Shown here: one piece after another, positions 8,640 through 18,322 of the stretch
How positions within the stretch are numbered: the stretch's first letter is position 1
How the letters are laid out: the number at the start of each line of letters is the position of its first letter
From: Variovorax sp. Root411
GTDB taxonomy: Bacteria > Pseudomonadota > Gammaproteobacteria > Burkholderiales > Burkholderiaceae_C
Length of the DNA: 64,000 nt
Direction of reading: 5' to 3'
NCBI RefSeq assembly: GCF_001425205.1
Contig: NZ_LMDW01000001.1
Coordinates: 807,928 to 871,927 of the forward strand
Program-made: the position numbers and the translations under genes
Notes under the pieces: model-generated
Seen by the model: only the letters and a program-made list of their open reading frames with translations
Told to the model about the DNA's origin: nothing
Databases searched by the model: none

Positions 8640-10055
8640 ATGGCAAAGACCGTCGCCGATGTACTCAAGCTCGTCAAGGAAAACGAGGTCAAGTTCGTCG
8701 ACTTCCGCTTCACCGACACCCGTGGCAAAGAGCAGCACGTGACCGTGCCGGTCTCGGCTTTCGATGAAGACAAATTCACCTCGGGCCACGCGTTCGACGG
8801 TTCGTCCATCGCTGGCTGGAAGGGCATCGAAGCTTCGGACATGCAGCTCATGCCCGACCCCAACACCGCCAACATCGATCCCTTCTTCGAAGAAACGACG
8901 CTGATCCTGACCTGCGACGTGATCGACCCTGCCGACGGCAAGGCCTACGAGCGCGATCCGCGTTCGCTCGCCAAGCGCGCCGAAGCCTACATGAAGGCCT
9001 CGGGCCTGGGCGACACCGCTTTCTTCGGTCCGGAACCCGAATTCTTCGTGTTCGACGGCGTCCGATGGAAGAACGACATGTCGGGCTGCTTCGTGAAGAT
9101 CGACTCCGAAGAAGCCTCGTGGAACACCGACAAGGAATACGAGCACGGCAACACCGGCCACCGTCCCGCAGTCAAGGGCGGCTACTTCCCGGTTCCCCCG
9201 GTCGACAGCTTCCAGGACATGCGCTCGGAAATGTGCCTGGTGCTCGAATCGCTCGGCATCCCGGTCGAAGTGCATCACCATGAAGTGGCCAACGCCGGCC
9301 AGATGGAACTCGGCACCAAGTTCAGCACGCTGGTCCAGCGCGCCGACTGGGTCCAGCTGCAGAAGTACGTGATCCACAACGTGGCCCACGCCTACGGCAA
9401 GACCGCCACCTTCATGCCCAAGCCCATCGTCGGCGACAACGGCTCCGGCATGCACGTGCACCAGTCGGTCTGGAAGGACGGCAAGAACCTGTTCGCAGGC
9501 GACGGCTATGCCGGCCTGAGCGACTTCGCGCTGCACTACATCGGCGGCATCATCAAGCACGCCCGTGCCCTGAACGCCATCACGAACCCCGGCACCAACA
9601 GCTACAAGCGCCTGGTGCCCGGCTTCGAAGCCCCGGTGAAGCTGGCCTACTCGGCCAAGAACCGCTCGGCCTCGATCCGCATTCCGTTCGTGGCCAACCC
9701 GAAGGGCCGCCGCGTCGAAGCGCGCTTCCCCGATCCGCTGATGAACCCGTACCTCGGCTTCGCTGCGCTGCTGATGGCCGGCCTGGACGGTGTGGAAAAC
9801 AAGATCCATCCGGGCGAAGCCGCCAGCAAGGACCTGTACCACCTGCCGCCGGAAGAAGACGCGCTGATCCCGACCGTGTGCCACAGCCTCGACCAGGCCC
9901 TGGAATACCTCGACAAGGACCGTGCGTTCCTGACCAAGGGCGGCGTGTTCACCGATGCGTACATCGACGCGTACATCGAACTGAAGATGCAGGAAGTCAC
10001 GCGCTTCCGCATGGCGACGCACCCTGTCGAATTCGATATGTACTACTCGCTGTAA
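8640..10055 (+). CDS. glnA: Type I glutamine synthetase
   Basis: A 471-residue GSI enzyme that makes glutamine from glutamate, ammonia and ATP; it assembles as a cytoplasmic dodecamer. Motifs: FDGSSIAGW (N-terminal beta-grasp), [11 protein letters not shown], the ATP site FMPKP with NGSGMHVH, and RIPFV. Tyr400 in [10 protein letters not shown] is the predicted adenylylation site, so activity should be controlled by GlnE (GSI-beta type). The start is ATG 8640 ([10 protein letters not shown]), preceded by CAGGAG; a longer reading frame upstream runs through the sigma-54 promoter and is not coding. Followed by a terminator, then the small exported protein and ntrBC. Confidence 0.97.
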   Translation: MAKTVADVLKLVKENEVKFVDFRFTDTRGKEQHVTVPVSAFDEDKFTSGHAFDGSSIAGWKGIEASDMQLMPDPNTANIDPFFEETTLILTCDVIDPADGKAYERDPRSLAKRAEAYMKASGLGDTAFFGPEPEFFVFDGVRWKNDMSGCFVKIDSEEASWNTDKEYEHGNTGHRPAVKGGYFPVPPVDSFQDMRSEMCLVLESLGIPVEVHHHEVANAGQMELGTKFSTLVQRADWVQLQKYVIHNVAHAYGKTATFMPKPIVGDNGSGMHVHQSVWKDGKNLFAGDGYAGLSDFALHYIGGIIKHARALNAITNPGTNSYKRLVPGFEAPVKLAYSAKNRSASIRIPFVANPKGRRVEARFPDPLMNPYLGFAALLMAGLDGVENKIHPGEAASKDLYHLPPEEDALIPTVCHSLDQALEYLDKDRAFLTKGGVFTDAYIDAYIELKMQEVTRFRMATHPVEFDMYYSL

Positions 10056-10083
10056 GGCGAGCCCCTGACGGGGGATTCAAGAC

Positions 10084-10110
10084 AAAAGGACGGCCTCGGC
10101 CGTCCTTTTT
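10084..10110 (+). terminator. Intrinsic terminator after glnA
   Basis: AAAAGGACGGCC and GGCCGTCCTTTT pair perfectly around a TC turn, ending in a T-run. It separates glnA from the downstream gene and would limit read-through into ntrBC. Confidence 0.9.
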
Positions 10111-10190
10111 GCTTGGCGTGGAACATTTGGTCACGGTTGGCATCGAATTGCAGGAAAATGCACCTTTGTCGCCGCCCTCCACCGATACAC

Positions 10191-10700
10191 ATGAAGACTG
10201 CTTCCCTCATTTTTCTGGCCGGTTCATTGATCGTGCTGCCGGTGCTCGCGCAAGAGCGCGTCTGGCGCTGCGGCAACGAGTACACCAACAATTCCACCAT
10301 CGCCCAGCAGAAGGGCTGCAAGGTCATGGAAGGCGGCAACGTCACGGTCGTGCAAGGCACGAAACCTTCGGGCGGTGGCTCCGCGTCGTCCGGCGGCTCC
10401 TCCGCGGCGCGTGCACCGGCGGGCAGCCCGCGCGTCGAAGGGGTCGACCAGCGCGCGCGCGACGGCGAGGCGCGTTCGGTGCTCGAAGCCGAGCTCAAGA
10501 AGGCCGAGGCGCGCCAGGCCGAGCTGCAGAAGGAATACAACAACGGCGAGCCCGAAAAGCAGGGCAGCGAAGGCCGCAACTACCAGAAGTACCTGGACCG
10601 CGTCTCCGAAATGAAGGCCGAGCTGGCGCGCAACGAAAGCGACATCGCAGGCATCCGCCGCGAGATCGGCCGCCTGCCGAACAAGCAGCAGCCGCAATAG
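10191..10700 (+). CDS. Small exported protein with C-terminal coiled coil, unknown function
   Basis: A 169-residue protein with a clear signal peptide (MKTASLIFLAGSLIVLPVLA, cleavage after VLA). The mature N-terminus QERVWRCGNEYTNN..GCKVMEGGNVTVV resembles the short DUF4124-like domain with two Cys. A Gly/Ser/Ala-rich linker follows (about residues 62-82), then a charged helix of about 75 residues rich in Glu, Lys, Arg and Ala that probably forms a coiled coil. It sits between glnA and ntrB, 4 bp before ntrB, so it is likely co-transcribed with the nitrogen sensor. I do not recognise a function; envelope localisation is inferred. Confidence 0.75.
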   Translation: MKTASLIFLAGSLIVLPVLAQERVWRCGNEYTNNSTIAQQKGCKVMEGGNVTVVQGTKPSGGGSASSGGSSAARAPAGSPRVEGVDQRARDGEARSVLEAELKKAEARQAELQKEYNNGEPEKQGSEGRNYQKYLDRVSEMKAELARNESDIAGIRREIGRLPNKQQPQ

Positions 10701-10704
10701 CCAT

Positions 10705-11784
10705 ATGGTGTTCGGGAAGAAGGCGAGCGGCGCCAATCCGCGCTTTCAGTCCTTCGACCTGCTGTCCACGCTGATCGCGGTGGTCAACAGCAACGGCTCG
10801 GTGCTGTTTGCCAATGCAGGCCTCGAAGACGCGCTGGGCACATCGCGGCGCACCCTCGAAGGTTCGCAGTTCGGTGCTTGCTTTCACGAGCCGCAGGTGC
10901 TGCGCACTGCGATCGACGGCGCGAGCAGCAACGACTTTGCAACGCTGCGCTACGAAGCCTTCCTGCGCCGCGTCAACCACGAGCTCATGCCGGTGCAGGT
11001 CACGCTCGCGCATGGCGACAAGAAGGGCGAACTCATCATCGAGATGTCGCCGCTCGAGCATCAGGTGCGGCAGGACCGCGAAGAGCGCCTCATCGACCAG
11101 GCGCAGGCCAACAAGGAACTCATCCGCAACCTCGCGCACGAGATAAAGAACCCGCTCGGTGGCATCCGCGGCGCGGCACAGCTGCTGCAGATGGAGGTCG
11201 AGTCGCGCGACCTCATCGAATACACCCAGGTCATCATCCACGAGGCCGACCGGCTGCAGACGCTGGTCGACCGCCTGCTCGCGCCTCACCGCCGGCCGCA
11301 CGTGGTGGGCGACGTCAACATCCACGAGGTGTGCGAGCGCGTGCGCTCGGTCATCCTTGCGGAGTTTCCGCGCGACCTGCACATCGAGCGCGATTTCGAC
11401 GTGTCGATTCCCGAGTTCCGCGGCGACCGCGAGCAGCTCATCCAGGCCACGCTCAACATCACGCACAACGCCGCGCAGGCGCTGGCCGAGCGCCGCGCGG
11501 CCGGCGATGCGCAGATCACTTTCAAGACACGCATCGCTCGTCAGGTGATCTTCAACAAGCAGTGGTATCGACTGGCACTGGAATTGCATGTCATCGACAA
11601 TGGACCGGGTGTGCCGGACACGATCAAGGACCGCATCTTCTATCCGCTGGTATCGGGCAGGGAAGGCGGGACCGGGCTGGGATTGACGCTCGCACAGACT
11701 TTTGTGCAGCAGCATCACGGCGTGATCGAGTGCGACAGCGTCCCGGGCCGAACCGATTTCAAGATATTGATACCGCTGCCCTAG
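10705..11784 (+). CDS. glnL: Nitrogen regulation sensor histidine kinase NtrB
   Basis: A 359-residue cytoplasmic two-component kinase without membrane segments. An N-terminal PAS domain (about 10-115) precedes the dimerisation/phosphoacceptor helix NLAHEIKNPLGGIRGAAQLL with His145. The ATPase part shows the N-box NITHNAAQAL, the G1 box DNGPGVP and the G2 box GGTGLGLTLAQ. NtrB phosphorylates NtrC when PII is uridylylated, that is under nitrogen limitation. The start is ATG 10705, 4 bp after the small exported protein; ntrC begins 22 bp after its stop. Confidence 0.93.
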   Translation: MVFGKKASGANPRFQSFDLLSTLIAVVNSNGSVLFANAGLEDALGTSRRTLEGSQFGACFHEPQVLRTAIDGASSNDFATLRYEAFLRRVNHELMPVQVTLAHGDKKGELIIEMSPLEHQVRQDREERLIDQAQANKELIRNLAHEIKNPLGGIRGAAQLLQMEVESRDLIEYTQVIIHEADRLQTLVDRLLAPHRRPHVVGDVNIHEVCERVRSVILAEFPRDLHIERDFDVSIPEFRGDREQLIQATLNITHNAAQALAERRAAGDAQITFKTRIARQVIFNKQWYRLALELHVIDNGPGVPDTIKDRIFYPLVSGREGGTGLGLTLAQTFVQQHHGVIECDSVPGRTDFKILIPLP

Positions 11785-11806
11785 CAGCCCGGCAACAAGG
11801 AGATGC

Positions 11807-13338
<1,532 letters not shown>

Positions 13339-13339
<1 letters not shown>

Positions 13340-13361
13340 AAAGGCCCTTCGGGGCTTTTTT
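13339..13361. terminator. Bidirectional terminator between ntrC and the convergent lipoprotein gene
   Basis: AAAAGGCCC and GGGCTTTT pair with one G-U around a TTCG tetraloop, flanked by A-tract and T-tract, so it can end transcription from both sides. It begins at the ntrC stop codon. Confidence 0.85.
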
Positions 13362-13363
13362 CT

Positions 13364-13912
13364 TTACCTGCTCCGCTGGCCGAGCGTCAGCGAGTCGATC
13401 TGGAATTTTCCGCTCTTGTCCCAGAGCCAGGTGTCCACGTACGTATGACCGCCCAGCTTGCCCGGATTGGGCAGCGGCGACGTGGCCTTGATCAGATCGG
13501 CAATCATCGGCGGCACCTCGGGTGCGTGGCTCGGCGTGCGGCTGAACGTCACGTTCACCACCTTGCCGGTGGCGTCGATCTCGGTCTCCACCACCACCAC
13601 CGCATACACCAGCGGCGGGATCTTGCCCTTGTAGATGCGGCTCGCGTACTTGTTATAGATGTGGCGCGCGCCGATCTTGCGGTACGTGCGCACGGCCGGC
13701 GTTTGTGCAGTGATCAGCCGAACAGTCGGCACGTCGCGGCCGGTCGTGGCCTCGTCGGTGGGCGCGGTCGCGGCGCCCTTGCTGCCTTCTGCCGCCTTGT
13801 CGGAGGGCTTCAGCAGCGAACAGGCCGCGAGCGCCAGCGCGACAGCCACGACCGCCAGGTTGCGGCCCGCCCGAAGCAGTGTGGGGTGGAGGGAGAGTGT
13901 GCGCATGGTCAT
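13364..13912 (-). CDS. Lipoprotein with TonB-C-like domain
   Basis: About 182 residues. The N-terminus has a lipoprotein signal ending LALAACS (lipobox LAAC). After a Lys/Ala/Thr-rich linker, the C-terminal ~110 residues (RTYRKIGARHIYNKYASRIY onward, with VVVETEIDATGKVVNVTFSR) resemble the alpha/beta TonB C-terminal-type domain seen in many small envelope proteins. The start is ATG 13912 or 13906, just after the xth stop, so it is probably co-transcribed with xth, and it converges on ntrC. Specific function unknown. Confidence 0.7.
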   Translation of the reverse strand: MTMRTLSLHPTLLRAGRNLAVVAVALALAACSLLKPSDKAAEGSKGAATAPTDEATTGRDVPTVRLITAQTPAVRTYRKIGARHIYNKYASRIYKGKIPPLVYAVVVVETEIDATGKVVNVTFSRTPSHAPEVPPMIADLIKATSPLPNPGKLGGHTYVDTWLWDKSGKFQIDSLTLGQRSR

Positions 13913-13916
13913 CGGC

Positions 13917-14702
13917 TCAGGCGTTCCAGTCGAGATCGAGCACCACCGGCGCATGGTCGCTCGGCTTTTCCCATTTGCGCGGCACGCGGTCGATGACGCA
14001 GCCCTTCACGCGCGGCACCAGCGGCTGGCTCACCAAGACGTGGTCGATGCGCAACCCGCGGTTCTTCTGGTAGCCCAGCATGCGGTAGTCCCACCACGAG
14101 TAGCTTTTCTCGGGCTGCTCGAACATGCGAAAGCTGTCTGTCAGGCCCAGGTCGAGCAGCGCCTTGAAATGGTTGCGCTCCTCGGTCGTGTGATGGATTG
14201 TTTCCTTCAGACCCACCGGATCGAAGCTGTCGCGGTCTTCCGGCGTGATGTTGAAGTCGCCCAGCAGCACGAGGTTCGGGTTCGACGCCATCTCCTGGCG
14301 CAGCCAGTCTCGCAGCGCTTCGAGCCACTTCAGCTTGTATTCGAACTTGTCGGTGCCCGGCGCCTGGCCGTTCACGAAGTAGCCGTTGACCACACGCAGC
14401 GGACCCGACGGCGTTTCAATGGTGGCCGCGATCACGCGCGACTGTTCGTCGGTGAAGCCGCCGATGTTCTTCACCACGTCGCGCATCGGCGCAAGGCTGA
14501 GGATCGCCACGCCGTTGTAGGTCTTCTGGCCAAACACCGCCGCTTCGTAGCCGGCCGACTTGAGCACGTCGAGCGGGAACTTGTCGTCGGTCATCTTGAG
14601 CTCCTGCAGGCACAGCACGTCGACCGGGTTGGCAATGAGCCAGTCGAGCACGTGCTGCAGGCGCGCGGTGAGGGAGTTGACGTTCCAGGTGGCAATCTTC
14701 AT
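13917..14702 (-). CDS. xth: Exodeoxyribonuclease III / AP endonuclease
   Basis: A 261-residue enzyme of the exonuclease-endonuclease-phosphatase fold, which cuts at abasic sites and degrades 3' ends of DNA. Motifs: ATWNVNSL (metal Asn), LCLQELKM (metal Glu), VNGYFVNG, LLGDFNITPEDRD (catalytic Asp/Asn), RIDHVLVS and the final SDHAPVV (catalytic Asp-His). Length fits XthA-type enzymes. There is no Shine-Dalgarno: the bases before ATG 14702 are AT-rich, and a TACAAT hexamer five bases upstream could make the mRNA leaderless. Confidence 0.93.
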   Translation of the reverse strand: MKIATWNVNSLTARLQHVLDWLIANPVDVLCLQELKMTDDKFPLDVLKSAGYEAAVFGQKTYNGVAILSLAPMRDVVKNIGGFTDEQSRVIAATIETPSGPLRVVNGYFVNGQAPGTDKFEYKLKWLEALRDWLRQEMASNPNLVLLGDFNITPEDRDSFDPVGLKETIHHTTEERNHFKALLDLGLTDSFRMFEQPEKSYSWWDYRMLGYQKNRGLRIDHVLVSQPLVPRVKGCVIDRVPRKWEKPSDHAPVVLDLDWNA

Positions 14703-15028
14703 AAAATATTGTAAGTCGTTGATTTTTAATGTATTTTTATGGAATTCTTAGCGATTTTTGCATCCCGTACTGTTGGGGTACCCGTTTTGCGCCTCGCTAT
14801 GCCTCGGTTGAGGTGCAAACAGCTGGTCAGCTTAGCAAAAGCACCCCAGCTTCCACTGCTTCTCGGGTAAGCGGGCGCAACAGCAGTTGGGCCAAGCCCT
14901 GTTGCTTGCCGGGGTTGAGCGCCCGCTTTCGGGCATCGCGTTCAGCGAGTCGAAATACCGCAACCGCTGCATAGCTGCTGCGCGGGTAGCGATGGAGCAA
15001 ATCTTGTGGGCGGCCAAGCCGTCGCGCT
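14703..15028. other. AT-rich junction and degenerate coding remnant
   Basis: A stretch of 326 bases without an intact gene. The first ~60 bases (14703-14762) are strikingly AT-rich compared with the flanks and hold the xth promoter region. The rest has normal GC, with only short interrupted frames on both strands (for example a 61-codon frame at 14832-15017 on the minus strand and another at 14887-15072 on the plus strand). I do not recognise a protein family in either. It looks like the worn edge of an inserted segment. Confidence 0.5.
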
Positions 15029-15742
15029 CTACCGCAATTTCGCTGCGTCGAAGATCCGTCGCTTGGCGTTGAGGATATGGAGCCGCGTTGCCTCGGCGGC
15101 GTCGGCCGGGGATCGCTTCTCGATGGCATCGAGGATCTGCTGGTGCTCCATCTGGACCAGTCGGACACGCTCGACTGTCATCTTCGATCGCACGCTGCGC
15201 GCCAGTTCCATGAATTGCCTGATGGGCGCGACACTCGTTTCGACGGCGGCCACGAAGAACTGGTTGTGCGAGGCCCTCGCGATCGCCCTGTGGAAGCGGA
15301 CGTCGTCTTCGATGCCCTTGTTTCCACCCTCCATGGCCAGGGTCTGCGCTTCCAGGCAGGCTCTGATCGTCGTCAGGTCGTCGGCAGTGCGGAACTCCGC
15401 TGCAGCGGCCGCCGCCCCCGATTCAACAACTGTGCGGTAGGCGTAATACCGCTCGATGTCCGAATAGTTCCTGATGGAGGGCATGCTCGATGCCGGTGTA
15501 CCGGGGGCGCGCACGACCTGGCTGCCGGAGCCGCGGCGGGACTCGATGATTCCGTCCGATCGCAGCCTCGACAGTGCCTCCCGGACGGTCGGCCGCGAGA
15601 CCCTGAATTGCGAGGCCAGGTCGCTTTCGGTCGGCAGCTTTTTCGAGTCGACGTAGTCCCCGCGCAGGATGGCTTCGACCATCCGGGCGTAGATCTGGTC
15701 GGGCAGTGTGCCGCCATTGACGTCTAGCAAGTGTTCCGCCAT
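15029..15742 (-). CDS. GntR-family regulator, FadR/FCD subgroup
   Basis: A 237-residue repressor. The winged helix (about 10-75) contains IYARMVEAILRGDY, LPTESDLASQFRVSRPTVRE and GSGSQV, the classic GntR DNA-binding signature. The C-terminal all-helical FCD ligand domain shows the metal-binding pattern around VRFHRAIARASHN and the late His. FCD regulators bind organic acids or sugar acids. It is transcribed divergently from the importer operon. Two boxes of the GntR/FadR type (TNGTNNNACNA) lie in the 200-bp gap, one just before its own start and one before the importer gene, so it probably represses both. Confidence 0.9.
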   Translation of the reverse strand: MAEHLLDVNGGTLPDQIYARMVEAILRGDYVDSKKLPTESDLASQFRVSRPTVREALSRLRSDGIIESRRGSGSQVVRAPGTPASSMPSIRNYSDIERYYAYRTVVESGAAAAAAEFRTADDLTTIRACLEAQTLAMEGGNKGIEDDVRFHRAIARASHNQFFVAAVETSVAPIRQFMELARSVRSKMTVERVRLVQMEHQQILDAIEKRSPADAAEATRLHILNAKRRIFDAAKLR

Positions 15743-15763
15743 CGAACCGATACCCGAGAGTCT

Positions 15764-15774
15764 TTGTCAGACAA
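15764..15774. promoter_or_regulatory. Candidate GntR operator 1
   Basis: TTGTCAGACAA is a perfect palindrome (TTGTC-A-GACAA) fitting the FadR-subgroup pattern TNGTNNNACNA, 21 bp before the gntR start. Probably autoregulatory. Confidence 0.6.
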
Positions 15775-15881
15775 CTATAGCAAATCTCCCGAACTTGCGA
15801 GAGCAGGGAGTGGCTTTCCCGCAGCGTCCTCGCTTCCCCCAGAGGTGGTGGTGTATCCGCGGGCTCAGCGAAAACCCGGAT

Positions 15882-15905
15882 GACAACTCGAAAGTTGTCT
15901 TACAA
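15882..15905. promoter_or_regulatory. Candidate GntR operator 2 with overlapping inverted repeat
   Basis: TTGTCTTACAA (15895-15905) fits TNGTNNNACNA and shares TTGTC and ACAA with operator 1; the centres are 131 bp apart. It overlaps an 18-bp perfect inverted repeat GACAACT-CGAA-AGTTGTC (15882-15899). It lies 38 bp before the importer start, a suitable place to block transcription of the operon. Confidence 0.6.
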
Positions 15906-15943
15906 GATCCCGCCTGCCAAGCCCATCCATCAGGAGATTCCGA

Positions 15944-17134
15944 ATGCGCCAAGTTTCCTTCTCGCGGCATCGCCACGCCATCATTGCGGCCGTTTTCGGG
16001 GCGGCGAGCTGTGCCGGCATCGGCCTGGTCCAGGCGCAGGAACTGCCGAAGTCGCCGGTGGTGATCAACGTGATCGACGCCGCCGGCAACCTGGCGCTGA
16101 CGCAGGGGGCGTTCGAGGCCTACCAAGCGCAGAACCCCAAGCTGGTCTCCAAGTTCACTTTCACCAAGGCGCCCGCCCCCGAGATCCCGGCCAAGATCAA
16201 GGCGATGCAGAACGCGGGCCGCAGTGACATCGACATGATCATTGTCGGCACCGATGCGCTCGCCGCCGGCCTCGAGATGAACCTGTGGGTCAAGTTGTTC
16301 CCCGACTACGCGGCCAAGTTCCCCAAGCTGCAGGAGAACTACCTTCCCAACGCCTACAAGATGCACGCGCTCGCGAAGGACCATGGCCTGGCCATCGTCT
16401 TCATGCCTGCCGGCCCGCTGGTCGAGTTCAACCCCGACAAGGTCAAGACGCCGCCGACGACGCCCCAGGACCTGCTGGTCTGGTGCAAAGCCAATCCCAA
16501 CAAGCTGATCTATGCACGGCCCGCCAACTCCGGTCCGGGTCGCACCTTCCTGATGGGGCTGCCCTATCTGCTGGGCGACAAGAATCCTGCCGATCCGATC
16601 AACGGTTGGGACAAGACCTGGGCCTATCTGAAGGAACTCGACGCCTGCATCGAGTACTACCCGACGGGAACTGCCGCCGTGATGAAGGAACTGGGCGAAG
16701 GCTCGCGCGACATGACGCTGACGGTGACGGGTTGGGACATCAACCCCAGGGCACTGGGCATCGTGCCGAAGAACTTCCAGGTGCTGCCGTTCAAGGGCAT
16801 GACGTGGGTCAACGACGCGCACTACATCGTGATTCCCAAGGGCGTCCCGCAGGAGAAGCAAGCGGTGGTGCTCGACCTGATGGCTTTCCTGCTCAAGCCG
16901 CAGCAGCAGGCGATGACCTATGACAAGGGCTATTTCTATCCGGGCCCCGCGGTCAAGGACGTGCCGCTGTCGCTCGCACCCAAGGACAGCCAGGACGTCA
17001 TCAAGGAGTTCGGACGGCCTGACTACGACAAGTGGCTGGCCCAGTTCCCTCATGCCGTGCCGCTGGAGCCCAAGGCCATGGTTGATGCCTTCCGCCGCTG
17101 GGACCAGGACATCGGCAGCCGCAAGACCAAGTGA
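15944..17134 (+). CDS. ABC transporter substrate-binding protein (PotD-type, family 1)
   Basis: A 396-residue periplasmic binding protein with a signal peptide (RHRHAIIAAVFGAASCAGIG, cleavage after AQA near residue 31). The mature part begins VVINVIDAAGNLALTQGAFEAYQAQN, the usual first strand and helix of extracellular solute-binding protein family 1. It is the first gene of the operon SBP-ATPase-permease-permease-dehydratase-epimerase-DapA. Although PotD-like proteins often bind polyamines, the downstream sugar-acid enzymes suggest a sugar acid or related carboxylate here. GGAGA precedes ATG 15944. Confidence 0.9.
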   Translation: MRQVSFSRHRHAIIAAVFGAASCAGIGLVQAQELPKSPVVINVIDAAGNLALTQGAFEAYQAQNPKLVSKFTFTKAPAPEIPAKIKAMQNAGRSDIDMIIVGTDALAAGLEMNLWVKLFPDYAAKFPKLQENYLPNAYKMHALAKDHGLAIVFMPAGPLVEFNPDKVKTPPTTPQDLLVWCKANPNKLIYARPANSGPGRTFLMGLPYLLGDKNPADPINGWDKTWAYLKELDACIEYYPTGTAAVMKELGEGSRDMTLTVTGWDINPRALGIVPKNFQVLPFKGMTWVNDAHYIVIPKGVPQEKQAVVLDLMAFLLKPQQQAMTYDKGYFYPGPAVKDVPLSLAPKDSQDVIKEFGRPDYDKWLAQFPHAVPLEPKAMVDAFRRWDQDIGSRKTK

Positions 17135-17221
17135 TGCGCGGCGCGCACTGCGCGCCCGACCGATGCTGCAAGCGCCCATGCGGGCGCTTGCAGGCTGCTT
17201 CTTTTCCAGGATTGTGTCTCC

Positions 17222-18322
17222 ATGACTTCAGACTTTTCCGAGTTGCGTCTCGATGGCGTCACGCGCCGCTTTGCCGCGGGCAAGGGCGTGCAGAGCTTCA
17301 CCGCGCTCAATGCCTTGACCATGACGGTCAAGCGCGGCGAGTTCATCGCGCTGCTTGGACCTTCGGGCTGCGGCAAGTCGACGGCCCTCAATTGCCTGGC
17401 CGGGCTGCTGCCGTTGACGGATGGAGGCATCTGGCTCGACGACACCCGCATCGATGTGCTGCCGCCTGAAAAACGGGGCTTTGGCATGGTCTTCCAGAAC
17501 TATGCGCTCTTTCCGCACATGAGCGTGGCGCGCAATGTTGCGTTCGGGCTGGCGATGCGCGGCGTGCCTGCCGCCGAGTCGGCGCAGCGCGTGAAGCGGG
17601 CGCTCGACCTGGTGCAGCTGAACTCGCAGGCGCACAAGCTGCCCGGCCAGTTGTCCGGCGGACAGCAGCAGCGGGTCGCGATCGCCCGGGCGATCGTCAT
17701 CGAGCCGCCCCTGGTGTTGATGGACGAGCCCTTGTCGAACCTCGACGCCAAGTTGCGGCTGGAGATGCGCGCCGAGATCCGGCGCATTCACCGCGAACTG
17801 GGACGATCGACGATCTACGTCACCCACGACCAGGATGAGGCGCTGTCGCTGGCCGATCGCGTCGTCGTCATGAAGGACGGCGTGGCACAGCAGATTGCCG
17901 AACCACAGCGCATCTACGCGGAGCCGGCCAACCTGGACGTGGCCCGCTTCATGGGCTATCGCAACCTGGTGGAGCTGAACGTGCGCTCGGAGGGCGGCGC
18001 GTCGGTGCAGCTCGCCGGCAGCGGCCTGGCGCTCAACGCGCGGGCGATGCAGCCACTCGCCAACGGCAAGGCGATGCTCGCGATCCGGCCCGAGGAATTC
18101 GACGTCGTCTCTTCGCCGATGGACAACAGCTTCGCCGCCCGGGTGCTCAATGTCGAATACTGCGGCCACGACAACATCGTCGACGTCGAGGTGGCCGGCG
18201 GGCTCAAGCTGATCGTGCGCACGACGGCGCGCCTGCGAGCCGGCGATCCGGTCACGTTGGCCATTGCGCCAGGCAAGGCGCTGGCCTATCCCGTCGATGC
18301 GGCCGCGGGCATGGTGCAATGA
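17222..18322 (+). CDS. ABC transporter ATP-binding protein (PotA-type)
   Basis: A 366-residue ATPase of the carbohydrate/polyamine importer class. Walker [10 protein letters not shown] (about 46-54), Q-loop [12 protein letters not shown], signature [14 protein letters not shown], Walker [13 protein letters not shown] and H-loop YVTHDQDEA are all intact. The last ~120 residues form a TOBE-type regulatory domain. It starts 87 bp after the binding-protein gene and overlaps the first permease by 4 bp. It powers the importer of this operon. Confidence 0.93.
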   Translation: MTSDFSELRLDGVTRRFAAGKGVQSFTALNALTMTVKRGEFIALLGPSGCGKSTALNCLAGLLPLTDGGIWLDDTRIDVLPPEKRGFGMVFQNYALFPHMSVARNVAFGLAMRGVPAAESAQRVKRALDLVQLNSQAHKLPGQLSGGQQQRVAIARAIVIEPPLVLMDEPLSNLDAKLRLEMRAEIRRIHRELGRSTIYVTHDQDEALSLADRVVVMKDGVAQQIAEPQRIYAEPANLDVARFMGYRNLVELNVRSEGGASVQLAGSGLALNARAMQPLANGKAMLAIRPEEFDVVSSPMDNSFAARVLNVEYCGHDNIVDVEVAGGLKLIVRTTARLRAGDPVTLAIAPGKALAYPVDAAAGMVQ

